A stretch of 54,550 bases of DNA from an uncultured Collinsella sp. (GCA_902496455.1 CABVAY010000011.1:1-54550); one strand, 5' to 3'. Positions 26,119 to 34,811 are shown, counted from the stretch's first letter. The notes: generated from the sequence alone by a model not told the origin. Made by a program: numbers and translations.

Positions 26119-26160
26119 AACCGTGCGGCCATGACCCATTAGGTCAATGGCCGCACGGTT
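26119..26160 (+). terminator. long hairpin between aldolase and ROK kinase
   Basis: A perfect 14-bp stem (26119-26132 with 26147-26160), continued by a 4-bp inner stem with a CATTA loop, lies 30 bp after the aldolase stop. Only TTT-C-T follows, so termination is likely partial. It may balance expression inside the nan operon or end the upstream transcript. Confidence 0.6.
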
Positions 26161-26261
26161 TCTCGGCGATCTCGGGCATCTGGAAAACCTTTACCGCGCT
26201 GTGACGGCTAGCCTGACGGCGCATTTCCTGTAGTTGTTTTTTATCTCCTAAGGAGAGCGAC

Positions 26262-27227
26262 ATGGAGAACAAGTACGTCTGCTCTGTCGATATCGGCGGA
26301 ACTAAGATCGCGACTGCCATCATGGAGTACCCGGCTGACGGCAGCGTGCCCCATCCCGTTTTTGAGGCCGAGGTTCCCACCGAGGCCCAAGAGGGCGGCG
26401 AGGCCGTCTTCCAGCGTATCGAGGCGTCCATCAAGGCTGCTCTCGAGGCGAATCCCCATGTCGAGGTCCTTGGCGTCGGTATCGGTGCCGCCGGCGTTGT
26501 CGATCCCAAGACGGGCGCCATCGCGTATGCCAACGAGATCATGCCCGGCTGGTCCGGCGTTCAGTTGGGGCCGCGCCTGCGCGAGGACCTCGGTCTTCCC
26601 GTTGCCGTCGTAGGCGACGTGCAGGCTCATGCTCTGGGTGAGGCCCACTGGGGCGTCGGCAAGGGCAAGTTCTCCGTCTTGTGTCTTGGCATCGGTACGG
26701 GCATCGGCGGCGCATATGTCGAGAACGGCCGCGTGATGCAGGGCTTCCATGGTGCTGCCGGCCATATGGGCCACATCGAGTGCTCGGCTGCCGCCGGCAT
26801 TCCCTGCGCCTGCGGGCGTTCCGGCCATCTGGAGTCGGTTGCTTCGGGCACTTCCATTGGTCGAATGTACGATGAGCGTTTTGGCCGCGTCGACCCCAGC
26901 CGTCCTTCGGTCGGTCGCGATGTGAACGACCTGTGCCGTGCGGGCGACGCAAAGGCGACCGAGGTCATCCATGACGCCGGCTTTGCGCTGGGGGCCAGCT
27001 TGGGCTCGCTCGCTAACATCCTGGACCCTGAGGTCATCGTGCTTTCGGGCGGCGTGATTCACCAAGGTCCCGATTGGCGTTCGCAGACGTGGAAGGATTC
27101 GGTGCACGAGGGCTATGCCAGCCAGGCGCTCGATCCGCTTCAGAACACACCGATCCTCATCGGTTCTCTGGAGGGCGATGCTCCGCTCATCGGTGCCGCT
27201 GAGCATCTTCTTGCCTCGTTGAAGTAA
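26262..27227 (+). CDS. nanK: ROK-family sugar kinase, probable N-acetylmannosamine kinase
   Basis: This 321-residue ROK kinase carries the ATP motif D-I-G-G-T-K at 10-15. It has the family zinc signature H-I-E-C-S-x5-P-C-A-C-G-R-S-G-H-L-E, in which the usual third cysteine is replaced by histidine. No N-terminal helix-turn-helix is present, so it is a kinase and not a ROK repressor. Between NanA-like and NanE genes it most likely phosphorylates ManNAc to ManNAc-6-P; glucokinase activity is the alternative. ATG at 26262 follows CTAAGGAGAG, with AAGGAG at 26250-26255. An 11-bp hairpin follows the stop. Confidence 0.82.
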   Translation: MENKYVCSVDIGGTKIATAIMEYPADGSVPHPVFEAEVPTEAQEGGEAVFQRIEASIKAALEANPHVEVLGVGIGAAGVVDPKTGAIAYANEIMPGWSGVQLGPRLREDLGLPVAVVGDVQAHALGEAHWGVGKGKFSVLCLGIGTGIGGAYVENGRVMQGFHGAAGHMGHIECSAAAGIPCACGRSGHLESVASGTSIGRMYDERFGRVDPSRPSVGRDVNDLCRAGDAKATEVIHDAGFALGASLGSLANILDPEVIVLSGGVIHQGPDWRSQTWKDSVHEGYASQALDPLQNTPILIGSLEGDAPLIGAAEHLLASLK

Positions 27228-27243
27228 AAGTATCTGCTGTAGG

Positions 27244-27274
27244 AGCCTCCCGAGACAACACGCCTCGGGAGGCT
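27244..27274 (+). terminator. hairpin between nanK and nanE
   Basis: AGCCTCCCGAG at 27244-27254 pairs perfectly with CTCGGGAGGCT at 27264-27274 around a 9-nt loop. No T tract follows, so it is more likely an mRNA-processing or attenuating structure than a full terminator. Confidence 0.5.
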
Positions 27275-27297
27275 GTTCTAAGAAAGGTTGCAGCCTT

Positions 27298-27984
27298 ATG
27301 ACCGTTGATCCTTTGATCCAGTCCCTGAAGGGTAAACTCGTCGTGAGCGTTCAGGCGTATATGGGCGAGCCGCTTCGTACGCCCGAGACCATGGCTCAAA
27401 TGTCTCGCGCTTGCGAGCTCGGCGGCGCCGCCGCCATTCGCTGCCAGGGTCTTGCCGACATTGCCGCCATTAAGGGTCGCTGTGAGGTTCCCGTCATCGG
27501 CCTGTGGAAAGATGGGCACGAGGGCGTTTACATCACGCCGACGCTGCGTCACGCTCGCGCCTGCGTTGCTGCCGGTGCCGATATCGTGGCGATCGACGCC
27601 ACCGATCGTCCGCGCCCCGATGGCAAGACGGTCGAGGATACTTTCCGCCCGCTGCACGAGGAGGGTGTGCTCCTGATGGCGGATTGTGCCACCATCGAGG
27701 ATATTCGTCGTGCTGTTGACATGGGCTTCGACCTGGTGTCCACCACGCTGTCTCATGGTGTTGCCGCTATCGATTGCACCATGGCCGACGGTCCCGATCT
27801 GCCGCTCCTGCGCCAGGCGACTGAGGAATTCCCCGGCCTTCCCATCATTTGCGAGGGTCGCGTGCATACGCCCGAGGAGGCTCGCGCTGCGATCGATGCT
27901 GGCGCCTGGGCCGTTGTCGTCGGCACCGCCATCACGCACCCCACGAGTATTACGAGTTGGTTCAAGGCTGCGCTTGAGGCGTAA
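27298..27984 (+). CDS. nanE: N-acylglucosamine-6-phosphate 2-epimerase
   Basis: NanE converts ManNAc-6-P to GlcNAc-6-P, feeding sialic acid carbon into amino-sugar metabolism. The 228-residue TIM-barrel protein has the family sequence blocks: L-V-V-S-V-Q-A near 14-20, G-G-A-A-A-I-R near 42, V-Y-I-T-P-T near 81, G-A-D-I-V-A-I-D-A-T-D-R-P-R-P, and G-T-A-I-T-H-P near the end. ATG at 27298 is preceded by AAAGG. It is the last gene of the sialate locus. The next steps (NagA and NagB) are not encoded in the window. A good intrinsic terminator follows. Confidence 0.93.
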   Translation: MTVDPLIQSLKGKLVVSVQAYMGEPLRTPETMAQMSRACELGGAAAIRCQGLADIAAIKGRCEVPVIGLWKDGHEGVYITPTLRHARACVAAGADIVAIDATDRPRPDGKTVEDTFRPLHEEGVLLMADCATIEDIRRAVDMGFDLVSTTLSHGVAAIDCTMADGPDLPLLRQATEEFPGLPIICEGRVHTPEEARAAIDAGAWAVVVGTAITHPTSITSWFKAALEA

Positions 27985-28035
27985 GACAGGCCTCGTATCC
28001 GCTCGGGGCGGTATACTCAATATAGGCAATTGACC

Positions 28036-28072
28036 GCGCGGGATCCGGGTTGCTGGGTCCCGCGCTTGTTTT
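28036..28072 (+). terminator. intrinsic terminator of the sialate locus
   Basis: GCGCGGGA at 28036-28043 pairs with TCCCGCGC at 28058-28065. Two further C-G pairs extend it past a bulged T, and TTGTTTT follows. It lies 50 bp after nanE and directly before the rapZ ribosome site, closing the nan operon. Confidence 0.8.
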
Positions 28073-28085
28073 CGGGAGGCAGCAC

Positions 28086-29006
28086 ATGCAAAAGGGAGAT
28101 GCCATGGATGCGGCGGAGCGCTCGGAGCGCATCCCCGATATCGTCATCATCACCGGAATGTCCGGATCGGGCCGCACACAGGCCATGCACGTGTTCGAGG
28201 ACATGGGCTATTTTTGCATCGATAACCTGCCTCCGCGTCTCATCGCCCAGCTTGCCGAGCTCGTCGGCATCAATACGGGCGTGGGCAGGCATCTCGCCGT
28301 CACCTGTGACCTGCGCAGCCAGGGCTTGTTCGATGAGCTGCTCGATGCCGTTGCCGCACTCGAGGAGCGCGAGATGAGCTGTGACATCGTGTTTCTCGAG
28401 GCCTCTGACGAGGTGCTGATCCGTCGTTATAGCGAAAACCGCCGCCGCCATCCCATTGCCAAGCCGGGGGAGACTACGGCCGATGCGATTCAGCGCGAGC
28501 GCCTGCAGCTGCAGGGTGTGCGCGACCGAGCCGATATGATCATCGACACGAGCCGCCTGCGTACCTCTGCCCTGCGCAACAAATTGCGCATGGCGTTCTC
28601 CGAGTTGTCCGACCAGCAGCTCATGGACGTTCACGTGTTCTCGTTTGGCTTTAAGCACGGTATGCCCGTTGAGGCGGACATTATGATCGACGTTCGCTTC
28701 CTGCCCAATCCGTTCTACGATCCCGAGATGCGCACCATGACCGGTCTCGATAAGAAGGTCTCCGACTTTGTTCTGGACCATCCCAAGACCCAGGAGTTCT
28801 GGAAAGCTTGGACGCAGCTGCTCGATACGGTGATGCCGGGCTATATCGCGGAGGGCAAGCCACAGCTTTCTATTGCCATCGGCTGCACGGGCGGTCAACA
28901 CCGCAGCGTTGCCATCGCCGAGGCCACGGCACGTTATTTGGAAGGCGCTCAATATCACGTGAGCATTTCCCACCGCGACCTGTCGCGCGCCAACACGAAA
29001 GCATAG
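28086..29006 (+). CDS. rapZ: RapZ/YvcJ-family nucleotide-binding protein
   Basis: The 306-residue RapZ family protein is known in enterobacteria as an RNase adaptor for amino-sugar sRNAs and in Gram-positives as a nucleotide-binding protein (YvcJ). The P-loop reads G-M-S-G-S-G-R-T with Arg in place of the usual Lys, a substitution also common in actinobacterial homologues. The C-terminal domain shows the family motifs D-V-R-F-L-P-N-P, G-C-T-G-G-Q-H-R-S-V and S-H-R-D. Two starts are both well served: ATG 28086 (GGGAGG at 28074-28079) and ATG 28104 (AAAGGGA at 28091-28097). whiA follows after 6 bp. The usual gluconeogenesis-factor gene yvcK is absent between them. Confidence 0.92.
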   Translation: MQKGDAMDAAERSERIPDIVIITGMSGSGRTQAMHVFEDMGYFCIDNLPPRLIAQLAELVGINTGVGRHLAVTCDLRSQGLFDELLDAVAALEEREMSCDIVFLEASDEVLIRRYSENRRRHPIAKPGETTADAIQRERLQLQGVRDRADMIIDTSRLRTSALRNKLRMAFSELSDQQLMDVHVFSFGFKHGMPVEADIMIDVRFLPNPFYDPEMRTMTGLDKKVSDFVLDHPKTQEFWKAWTQLLDTVMPGYIAEGKPQLSIAIGCTGGQHRSVAIAEATARYLEGAQYHVSISHRDLSRANTKA

Positions 29007-29012
29007 GCCTGC

Positions 29013-29942
29013 ATGTCGTTTACCGCCGAGGTGCGTGACGAACTCGCGCGCTGCGAACCCGAATGTGAATACTGCGATTTGTCGACGCTTGCCGCCCTGA
29101 CGCGTGTGAGCGGTACACTTTCGCTGGCCGGCTCCGGGCGGTATCGTTTGACGGTCGCGACCGAGACGGGCGCCGTCGCGCGCACGATGATCACACTGAC
29201 GCATCGCATCCTTAAGCTCAAAACGGAATTCACCGTTCGTAAATCTGTATTGCATAAGGTTCGAAACTACCTCATCACCTTGCCTGATCAGCCAGACCTG
29301 GATAAGGCTCTGGTGCTGCTGGGCATCCTCGACCGCAGGGGAGGACTTGTCGCCGGCGTGCCCCGACATATCGTTGCCCGTCCCTGCTGCAGGCTTGCCT
29401 ATATCCGCGGCGCGCTCATCGCGGGCGGCTTCGTGGCCGATCCACGCGGCGATTTTCATTTGGAGATCGCGGTGCAGGGCGAGCAATATGCCAAGGGGCT
29501 TTGCGATCTGTTGGAGCAGATTGGGGTCCATGCTCGTGTTAATGCGCGGCGGGGGTCATATGCCGTGTACATTAAGAGCGCCGAGGAGATCGAGCAGCTC
29601 CTAAAGCTGGTCGGCGCCAAGCGCAGCGTTGCCGAGATCGAGGAAGCGCGCGCGGTCAAATTGGTTAAGAACGACGTAAACCGTCGCGTGAACGCCGAGC
29701 TCGCCAACCAGACCAGAAGCGCCGGTGCCGCCCAGCATCAGCTTGCGTTGATCGATGAGCTCGAGCAGCGTGGCCTTCGCGATGCGCTTCCGGATGCCTT
29801 GGCGGTCTTTTGCGACCTGCGCGAGCGCTATCCCGATCTGTCGCTGCGTGATTTGGGGGAGATGGCTGACCCTCCCTTGTCGAAGTCAGCCCTCTACCAT
29901 CGTGTTTTACGGCTTGAAAAGCTCATTGAAGCAAACAAGTAG
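29013..29942 (+). CDS. whiA: sporulation/division regulator WhiA
   Basis: WhiA is a DNA-binding protein with a LAGLIDADG-like N-terminal domain and a C-terminal helix-turn-helix. It controls development and cell division in actinobacteria and chromosome-related functions in Firmicutes. The 309-residue protein starts with the family motif S-F-T-A-E-V-R-D-E-L-A-R and has the C-R-L-A-Y-I-R-G-A-L-I-A-G-G-F LAGLIDADG-type segment. The HTH region L-S-L-R-D-L-G-E and K-S-A-L-Y-H-R-V-L-R-L lies near the end. ATG at 29013 is 6 bp after rapZ. Conservation of rapZ-whiA adjacency across Gram-positives supports both calls. Confidence 0.95.
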   Translation: MSFTAEVRDELARCEPECEYCDLSTLAALTRVSGTLSLAGSGRYRLTVATETGAVARTMITLTHRILKLKTEFTVRKSVLHKVRNYLITLPDQPDLDKALVLLGILDRRGGLVAGVPRHIVARPCCRLAYIRGALIAGGFVADPRGDFHLEIAVQGEQYAKGLCDLLEQIGVHARVNARRGSYAVYIKSAEEIEQLLKLVGAKRSVAEIEEARAVKLVKNDVNRRVNAELANQTRSAGAAQHQLALIDELEQRGLRDALPDALAVFCDLRERYPDLSLRDLGEMADPPLSKSALYHRVLRLEKLIEANK

Positions 29943-29987
29943 TTTAAAGTATCGACTTATATACGGATTTAGCTGCTACTTTATTCT

Positions 29988-30001
29988 TTAAAACGTTTTA
30001 A
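29988..30001. promoter_or_regulatory. perfect 14-bp palindrome upstream of gap
   Basis: TTAAAACGTTTTAA at 29988-30001 is a perfect palindrome with a central CG, the layout of LacI/CcpA-type operators. It lies about 135 bp before gap in an AT-rich gap, near the likely promoter. The role is inferred. It could alternatively be part of the whiA 3' region. Confidence 0.4.
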
Positions 30002-30057
30002 CGTAAATTTGATTTTCAATTTCGAGCATTCTCGTGAATTTCAAGTCAAAAAAAAGG

Positions 30058-30063
30058 TATATT
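30058..30063 (+). promoter_or_regulatory. candidate -10 box of gap
   Basis: TATATT at 30058-30063 follows a run of eight A residues in an AT-rich 100-bp stretch, 73 bp upstream of the gap start. No good -35 hexamer is found at the expected distance, so the call rests on the -10 and context. Confidence 0.35.
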
Positions 30064-30135
30064 AGGAGAGTGGTTAGTTTGTGGGCCTCAACGGCGGGCG
30101 CTGTAGCTTGCGGGGGCCTTACGAAAGGAGACACA

Positions 30136-31161
30136 ATGGCAGTAAAGGTTGCTATTAACGGCTTCGGTCGCATCGGTCGTCTGGCTTTCCGTCAGATGTT
30201 CGGTCATGAGGGCTCCGAGATTGTCGCTATCAACGACCTCACCTCTCCCGATATGCTCGCTTACCTGCTGAAGTACGACTCCACGCAGGGCAACTACGCT
30301 CGCGATCACGAGGTCGTTGCTGGCGAGGATTCCATCACCGTTGACGGCAAGGAGATCAAGATCTACAAGGAGGCCGACGCCAACAACCTGCCTTGGGGCG
30401 ACCTCGACGTTGACGTCGTTCTCGAGTGCACCGGCTTCTACACCAGCAAGGCTAAGGCTCAGGCCCACATCAACGCTGGCGCCAAGAAGGTCGTCATCTC
30501 CGCTCCGGCTGGCAGCGATCTGCCCACCATCGTGTACAACGTCAACCATGAGACGCTGACCGCTGAGGACAACATCATCTCCGCTGCTTCCTGCACCACC
30601 AACTGCCTCGCCCCGATGGCCAAGGGTCTGAACGACTTCGCTCCCATCGTGTCCGGCATCATGACCACCATTCACGCCTGGACTGGCGACCAGATGCCGC
30701 TCGACGGCCCGCAGCGCAAGGGCAACAAGCGTCGTAGCCGCGCCTGCGCCGTCAACATCGTCCCCAACACCACCGGTGCTGCCAAGGCTATCGGCCTGGT
30801 TCTCCCCGAGCTCAACGGTAAACTCATCGGTGCCGCCCAGCGCGTCCCGACGCCGACCGGCTCCATCACCAACCTCTACGCTGTCGTTGACAAGAAGGTC
30901 ACCGTCGACGAGGTCAACGCTGCTATGAAGGCCTACGCTGCCACCATCTCCGAGACCTTCGGTTACAACGAGGACGACATCGTCTCCACCGACATCATCG
31001 GCGAGACCCACGGCTCCATCTTCGACGCCACTCAGACCATGTGCTCTGACCTCGGCAACGGCCAGACCCTCGTTCAGGTCACCTCTTGGTACGACAACGA
31101 GAACTCCTACACCTCTCAGATGGTCCGCACCATCAAGTACTTCGAGAAGTTCGTTGCTTAA
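30136..31161 (+). CDS. gap: glyceraldehyde-3-phosphate dehydrogenase
   Basis: This is the glycolytic NAD-dependent GAPDH, 341 residues. The N-terminal I-N-G-F-G-R-I-G-R binds NAD, and the active-site S-C-T-T-N-C-L-A-P segment supplies the catalytic cysteine. W-Y-D-N-E-N-S-Y is near the C terminus. ATG at 30136 follows AAAGGAG at 30124-30130. Codon use is extremely biased, as expected for an abundant enzyme. A strong terminator after the gene separates it from pgk, so gap is probably transcribed alone from an AT-rich upstream region that also holds a perfect palindrome. Confidence 0.98.
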   Translation: MAVKVAINGFGRIGRLAFRQMFGHEGSEIVAINDLTSPDMLAYLLKYDSTQGNYARDHEVVAGEDSITVDGKEIKIYKEADANNLPWGDLDVDVVLECTGFYTSKAKAQAHINAGAKKVVISAPAGSDLPTIVYNVNHETLTAEDNIISAASCTTNCLAPMAKGLNDFAPIVSGIMTTIHAWTGDQMPLDGPQRKGNKRRSRACAVNIVPNTTGAAKAIGLVLPELNGKLIGAAQRVPTPTGSITNLYAVVDKKVTVDEVNAAMKAYAATISETFGYNEDDIVSTDIIGETHGSIFDATQTMCSDLGNGQTLVQVTSWYDNENSYTSQMVRTIKYFEKFVA

Positions 31162-31200
31162 TTCAGCTTTTAGCGAATAGCTCGTTGAGCGTCTAAAGAA

Positions 31201-31245
31201 GGGCGCGGCCTTATAGGGCTTACACCCTAGGGTCGCGCCCTTTTT
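31201..31245 (+). terminator. intrinsic terminator after gap
   Basis: GGGCGCGGCC at 31201-31210 pairs with GGTCGCGCCC at 31231-31240. An inner TAGGG/CCCTA stem continues the hairpin, and TTTTT follows at 31241-31245. It is one of the strongest terminators in the window. Confidence 0.93.
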
Positions 31246-31301
31246 ATAAGAAATCGTCTGCCGTAATGGGAGGCAGACACGTACGAAAGGTAGAAGCAAA
31301 C

Positions 31302-32492
31302 ATGGCCTTTACCAAGAAGACCGTCCGCGACATCGATGTCGACGGCAAGCGCGTTCTCGTCCGCGTTGACTTTAACGTGCCTATCAAGGATGGCGTCGTT
31401 GGCGACACCACCCGTATCAAGGCTGCCCTGCCCACCATCAACTATCTCGTTGAGCACAATGCTCGCGTCATCCTCATGAGCCACCTCGGCCGTCCCGATG
31501 GCACCGGCTTCCAGCCCGAGCTGTCCCTCGAGCCCGTCGCCAAGAAGCTCGCCGAGCTCTCTGGTCTTGACGTTGCCTTTGTCGCCGACACCTACGGCGA
31601 GAAGGCTGCCGAGGCTGTCGCCGCCGTCGAGCCGGGCAAGGTTCTCGTTCTCGAGAACGTTCGCTTCGATAAGCGTGAGAAGAAGAACGATCCCGAGATC
31701 GCCAAGAAGCTCGCTTCCTATGGTGACGTCTTCGTTCTCGATGCCTTCGGCACCGCTCACCGCGCCCAGGGTTCCGTCGTGGGCCCCGCCGCTTACCTGC
31801 CTGCCGTCGCCGGCTTCCTGCTCGAGAAGGAGGTCGACACGCTGACCGGCATCTTCGCCGAGCCCGAGCGCCCCTTCGTCGCCATCGTCGGCGGTTCCAA
31901 GGTTTCCTCCAAGATCGGCGTTCTCGATCACCTCATCGACTCTGCTGACACCCTGATCATCGGTGGCGGTATGGCCTACACCTTCTTCCTGGCTCAGGGC
32001 CTGTCCGTCGGTCAGTCCCTCAAGGAAGAGGACTGGGTCGAGCGCGCTGGCGAGATGCTCAAGAAGGCCGAGGAGAAGGGCGTCAAGATCCTGCTCCCCA
32101 TCGACAACCGCGTTGCCGATCACTTTGGCGAGGACGCTGTCCCCGAGGTTGTCGCTTCCGACGCTATCCCCGACGATCGTGAGGGCATGGACATCGGCCC
32201 CAAGACTGAGGAGCTCTACGCCGAGGCCGTCAAGGGCGCCAAGACCGTGTTCTGGAATGGCCCCATGGGCGTCTTCGAGTTCGACAACTTTGCTCACGGC
32301 ACCCAGGCTATCGCCGAGGCTGTCGCCGAGGCCGACTGCACCTCGATCATCGGCGGTGGCGACTCTGTCGCAGCTGTCAACAAGTTCAACCTGGCCGACA
32401 AGATGAGCTGGATCTCCACCGGTGGTGGCGCTTCCATGGAGCTCGTCGAGGGTAAGGCCCTGCCCGGAGTGGAGGCGCTTCTCGATGCCTAA
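31302..32492 (+). CDS. pgk: phosphoglycerate kinase
   Basis: The 396-residue Pgk makes ATP from 1,3-bisphosphoglycerate. The N-terminal V-L-V-R-V-D-F-N-V-P motif, the S-H-L-G-R-P substrate loop, the nucleotide-site segment V-G-G-S-K-V-S-S-K, and the C-terminal G-G-G-D-S-V-A-A are all present. ATG at 31302 follows AAAGG, 11 nt away. The last 8 bp overlap the start of tpiA, so the two are translationally coupled and form a glycolytic operon with gpmI. Confidence 0.98.
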   Translation: MAFTKKTVRDIDVDGKRVLVRVDFNVPIKDGVVGDTTRIKAALPTINYLVEHNARVILMSHLGRPDGTGFQPELSLEPVAKKLAELSGLDVAFVADTYGEKAAEAVAAVEPGKVLVLENVRFDKREKKNDPEIAKKLASYGDVFVLDAFGTAHRAQGSVVGPAAYLPAVAGFLLEKEVDTLTGIFAEPERPFVAIVGGSKVSSKIGVLDHLIDSADTLIIGGGMAYTFFLAQGLSVGQSLKEEDWVERAGEMLKKAEEKGVKILLPIDNRVADHFGEDAVPEVVASDAIPDDREGMDIGPKTEELYAEAVKGAKTVFWNGPMGVFEFDNFAHGTQAIAEAVAEADCTSIIGGGDSVAAVNKFNLADKMSWISTGGGASMELVEGKALPGVEALLDA

Positions 32493-33252
32493 TCGCACCC
32501 TTCTTATCGCTGGTAACTGGAAGATGAACAACGACGTCGCCGAGGCTGCCAAGCTCGCCGACGAGCTGGCTCAGGCTCTGCCCGAGGTTCCGGCTGGCGT
32601 CGAGGTGCTCGTCTGCCCTCCGACCATCGACATCACCACGGTTCATGACCGCATTCAGGCTGCCCCCATCGCCCTCGGTGCACAGAACGTGTACTGGGAG
32701 GCCAAGGGTGCCTTCACCGGTGAGTCCTCTTGCGACATGCTCAAGTCCGCTGGCTGCACCTACTGCATCATCGGTCACTCCGAGCGTCGCGACTACTTCC
32801 ACGAGACCGACGAGGACCAGAACAAGAAGGCTAAGGCTCTCGTTGCCGCCGGCCTTGTTCCCGTCTTCTGCTGCGGCGAGTCCCTCGAGGTCCGCGAGGC
32901 TGGCACCTATGTCGAGCACGTCGTGAACCAGGTCAAGGCTGGCCTTGCTGGTCTTGAGATCACCTGCCCCAAGCAGGTCGTCGTCGCCTACGAGCCCATC
33001 TGGGCCATCGGCACCGGCAAGACCGCTACCGCCGAGGACGCTCAGGAGGTCTGCGGTGCTATCCGTGAGACCCTCAAGGAGATGTTCGGCGAGGAGCTCG
33101 CTAACGGCATCCGCGTGCTGTATGGCGGTTCCGCCAAGCCCGGCAACATCGCCGAGCTCGTCGCCAAGCCCGACGTTGACGGCGCCCTCGTGGGCGGCGC
33201 TTCGCTCAAGGCTGCCGACTTCGCCTCTATGGTCGTCAAGGCAGGCGAGTAG
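32485..33252 (+). CDS. tpiA: triosephosphate isomerase
   Basis: The 255-residue TIM barrel has G-N-W-K-M-N at the N terminus (catalytic Lys), G-H-S-E-R-R with the catalytic His, A-Y-E-P-I-W-A-I-G-T-G-K with the catalytic Glu, and Y-G-G-S-A-K-P at the phosphate site. ATG at 32485 lies within the end of pgk. A longer frame starting at 32422 would overlap pgk by 71 bp and lacks support. gpmI starts 5 bp after the stop. Confidence 0.97.
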   Translation: MPNRTLLIAGNWKMNNDVAEAAKLADELAQALPEVPAGVEVLVCPPTIDITTVHDRIQAAPIALGAQNVYWEAKGAFTGESSCDMLKSAGCTYCIIGHSERRDYFHETDEDQNKKAKALVAAGLVPVFCCGESLEVREAGTYVEHVVNQVKAGLAGLEITCPKQVVVAYEPIWAIGTGKTATAEDAQEVCGAIRETLKEMFGEELANGIRVLYGGSAKPGNIAELVAKPDVDGALVGGASLKAADFASMVVKAGE

Positions 33253-33257
33253 GACAT

Positions 33258-34811
33258 ATGGCACAACGTCATCTTCCTGCACTCCTGATTATCATGGACG
33301 GCTGCGGCCTTGCTCCGGCCGATGGCGAGAACGCCGTCGCCGCTGCCAAGACGCCCTTCCTTGATGGCCTGTACGAGAAGTATCCTCACACCACGCTCGG
33401 TGCTTCGGGCGAGGACGTGGGCCTTCCCGACGGCCAGATGGGTAACTCCGAGGTGGGTCACCTCAACATCGGTGCCGGTCGCATCGTGTTCCAGGAGCTT
33501 TCGCGCATCAACAATGCCATCAAGGACGGCTCCATCGCCAAGAACGAGGTTTTCGTCAAGGCCATGGACGATGTCAAGGCTGACGGCAAGACTCTCCACC
33601 TCATGGGCCTTATGAGCCCTGGCGGCGTTCACTCCCACATGAACCACGTCGAGGCTCTGGTCAAGATGGCTGCCGAGCATGGTGTCAAGACCGTTCGCGT
33701 CCACGCCTTCATGGATGGCCGCGACGTCGACCCGCAGTCCGGTGCCGGTTACATGAGTGAGTTCTGCGCCTTCCTGGCCAAGATTTCCGAGGAGACCGGT
33801 TGCGACGCTCGCGTTGCCACCGTCTCGGGTCGTTATTGGGCGATGGACCGCGACAACCGTTGGGAGCGCATCCAGCGCGCCTACGACGTCATGGTCAACG
33901 CGTCCGATGCTGATACCGACCCCGTTGCCGGTATCAAGGCCTACTACGAGAAGGACCCGCGCGGCGACGAGTTCGTCGAGCCCTTCGCTGCCCACAACGA
34001 GGGCATCCACGAGGGCGACGCGGCTATTTTCTTCAACTTCCGTCCCGACCGCGCACGTCAGATGACCCGCGTGTTCACGGACAAGGAGTTCGACGGCTTT
34101 GAGCGCGAGCAGATCAAGCTCTCGCACTTTGTGACGATGACCGAGTACGATCCGACGTTTGACGTCGAGGTCGCCTTCCCCAAGACGTTCCCCGAGAACG
34201 TCCTGGCCGACGTTATCGCCGCCAATGGCCTGAAGCAGCTGCACACTGCCGAGACCGAGAAGTACGCCCACGTGACGTTCTTCCTCAACGGTGGCATCGA
34301 GGAGCCCAAGGAGGGCGAGGAGCGCGTGCTCGTCGCTTCCCCCAAGGTTGCTACCTACGATCTGCAGCCCGAGATGAGCGCTCCCGAGGTTACCGAGAAG
34401 CTCGTCGCCGCCATCAACGAGGATCGCGCTGATTTCTACATCGTGAACTTCGCGAACTGCGACATGGTTGGTCACACCGGTGTTTTCGACGCTGCCGTTA
34501 AGGCTGTCGAGGCTGTTGACGATGCCCTGTCCAAGGTTGTCCCGGCGATTCTCGCCAAGGGCGGCTTTGCGCTGATTACCGCCGACCACGGTAATGCCGA
34601 TCACATGTTTGACGTTGCTTCCGACGGTTCTAAGCATCCGTTCACTGCTCACACCACCAACCGTGTGCCGTTCATCATCGTTGATGAGAAGGCCAAGCTC
34701 ACCGGTATCGAGGACGGCCGTCTTTCCGATATCGCTCCGACCATGCTCACCATGGCTGGTCTGGAGCCTTCCGCCGAGATGACGGGTCGCGTGCTCGCCG
34801 CCGAGGCCTAA
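33258..34811 (+). CDS. gpmI: 2,3-bisphosphoglycerate-independent phosphoglycerate mutase
   Basis: This 517-residue alkaline-phosphatase-fold mutase interconverts 3- and 2-phosphoglycerate. The metal-binding I-M-D-G near residue 12-15, the serine nucleophile Ser64 (G-Q-M-G-N-S-E-V-G-H), H-x-D-G-R-D in the phosphatase-insert region, and the second metal cluster T-A-D-H-G-N-A-D are visible. ATG at 33258 lies 5 bp after tpiA. Enolase is not next to it, and a terminator follows. Confidence 0.97.
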   Translation: MAQRHLPALLIIMDGCGLAPADGENAVAAAKTPFLDGLYEKYPHTTLGASGEDVGLPDGQMGNSEVGHLNIGAGRIVFQELSRINNAIKDGSIAKNEVFVKAMDDVKADGKTLHLMGLMSPGGVHSHMNHVEALVKMAAEHGVKTVRVHAFMDGRDVDPQSGAGYMSEFCAFLAKISEETGCDARVATVSGRYWAMDRDNRWERIQRAYDVMVNASDADTDPVAGIKAYYEKDPRGDEFVEPFAAHNEGIHEGDAAIFFNFRPDRARQMTRVFTDKEFDGFEREQIKLSHFVTMTEYDPTFDVEVAFPKTFPENVLADVIAANGLKQLHTAETEKYAHVTFFLNGGIEEPKEGEERVLVASPKVATYDLQPEMSAPEVTEKLVAAINEDRADFYIVNFANCDMVGHTGVFDAAVKAVEAVDDALSKVVPAILAKGGFALITADHGNADHMFDVASDGSKHPFTAHTTNRVPFIIVDEKAKLTGIEDGRLSDIAPTMLTMAGLEPSAEMTGRVLAAEA

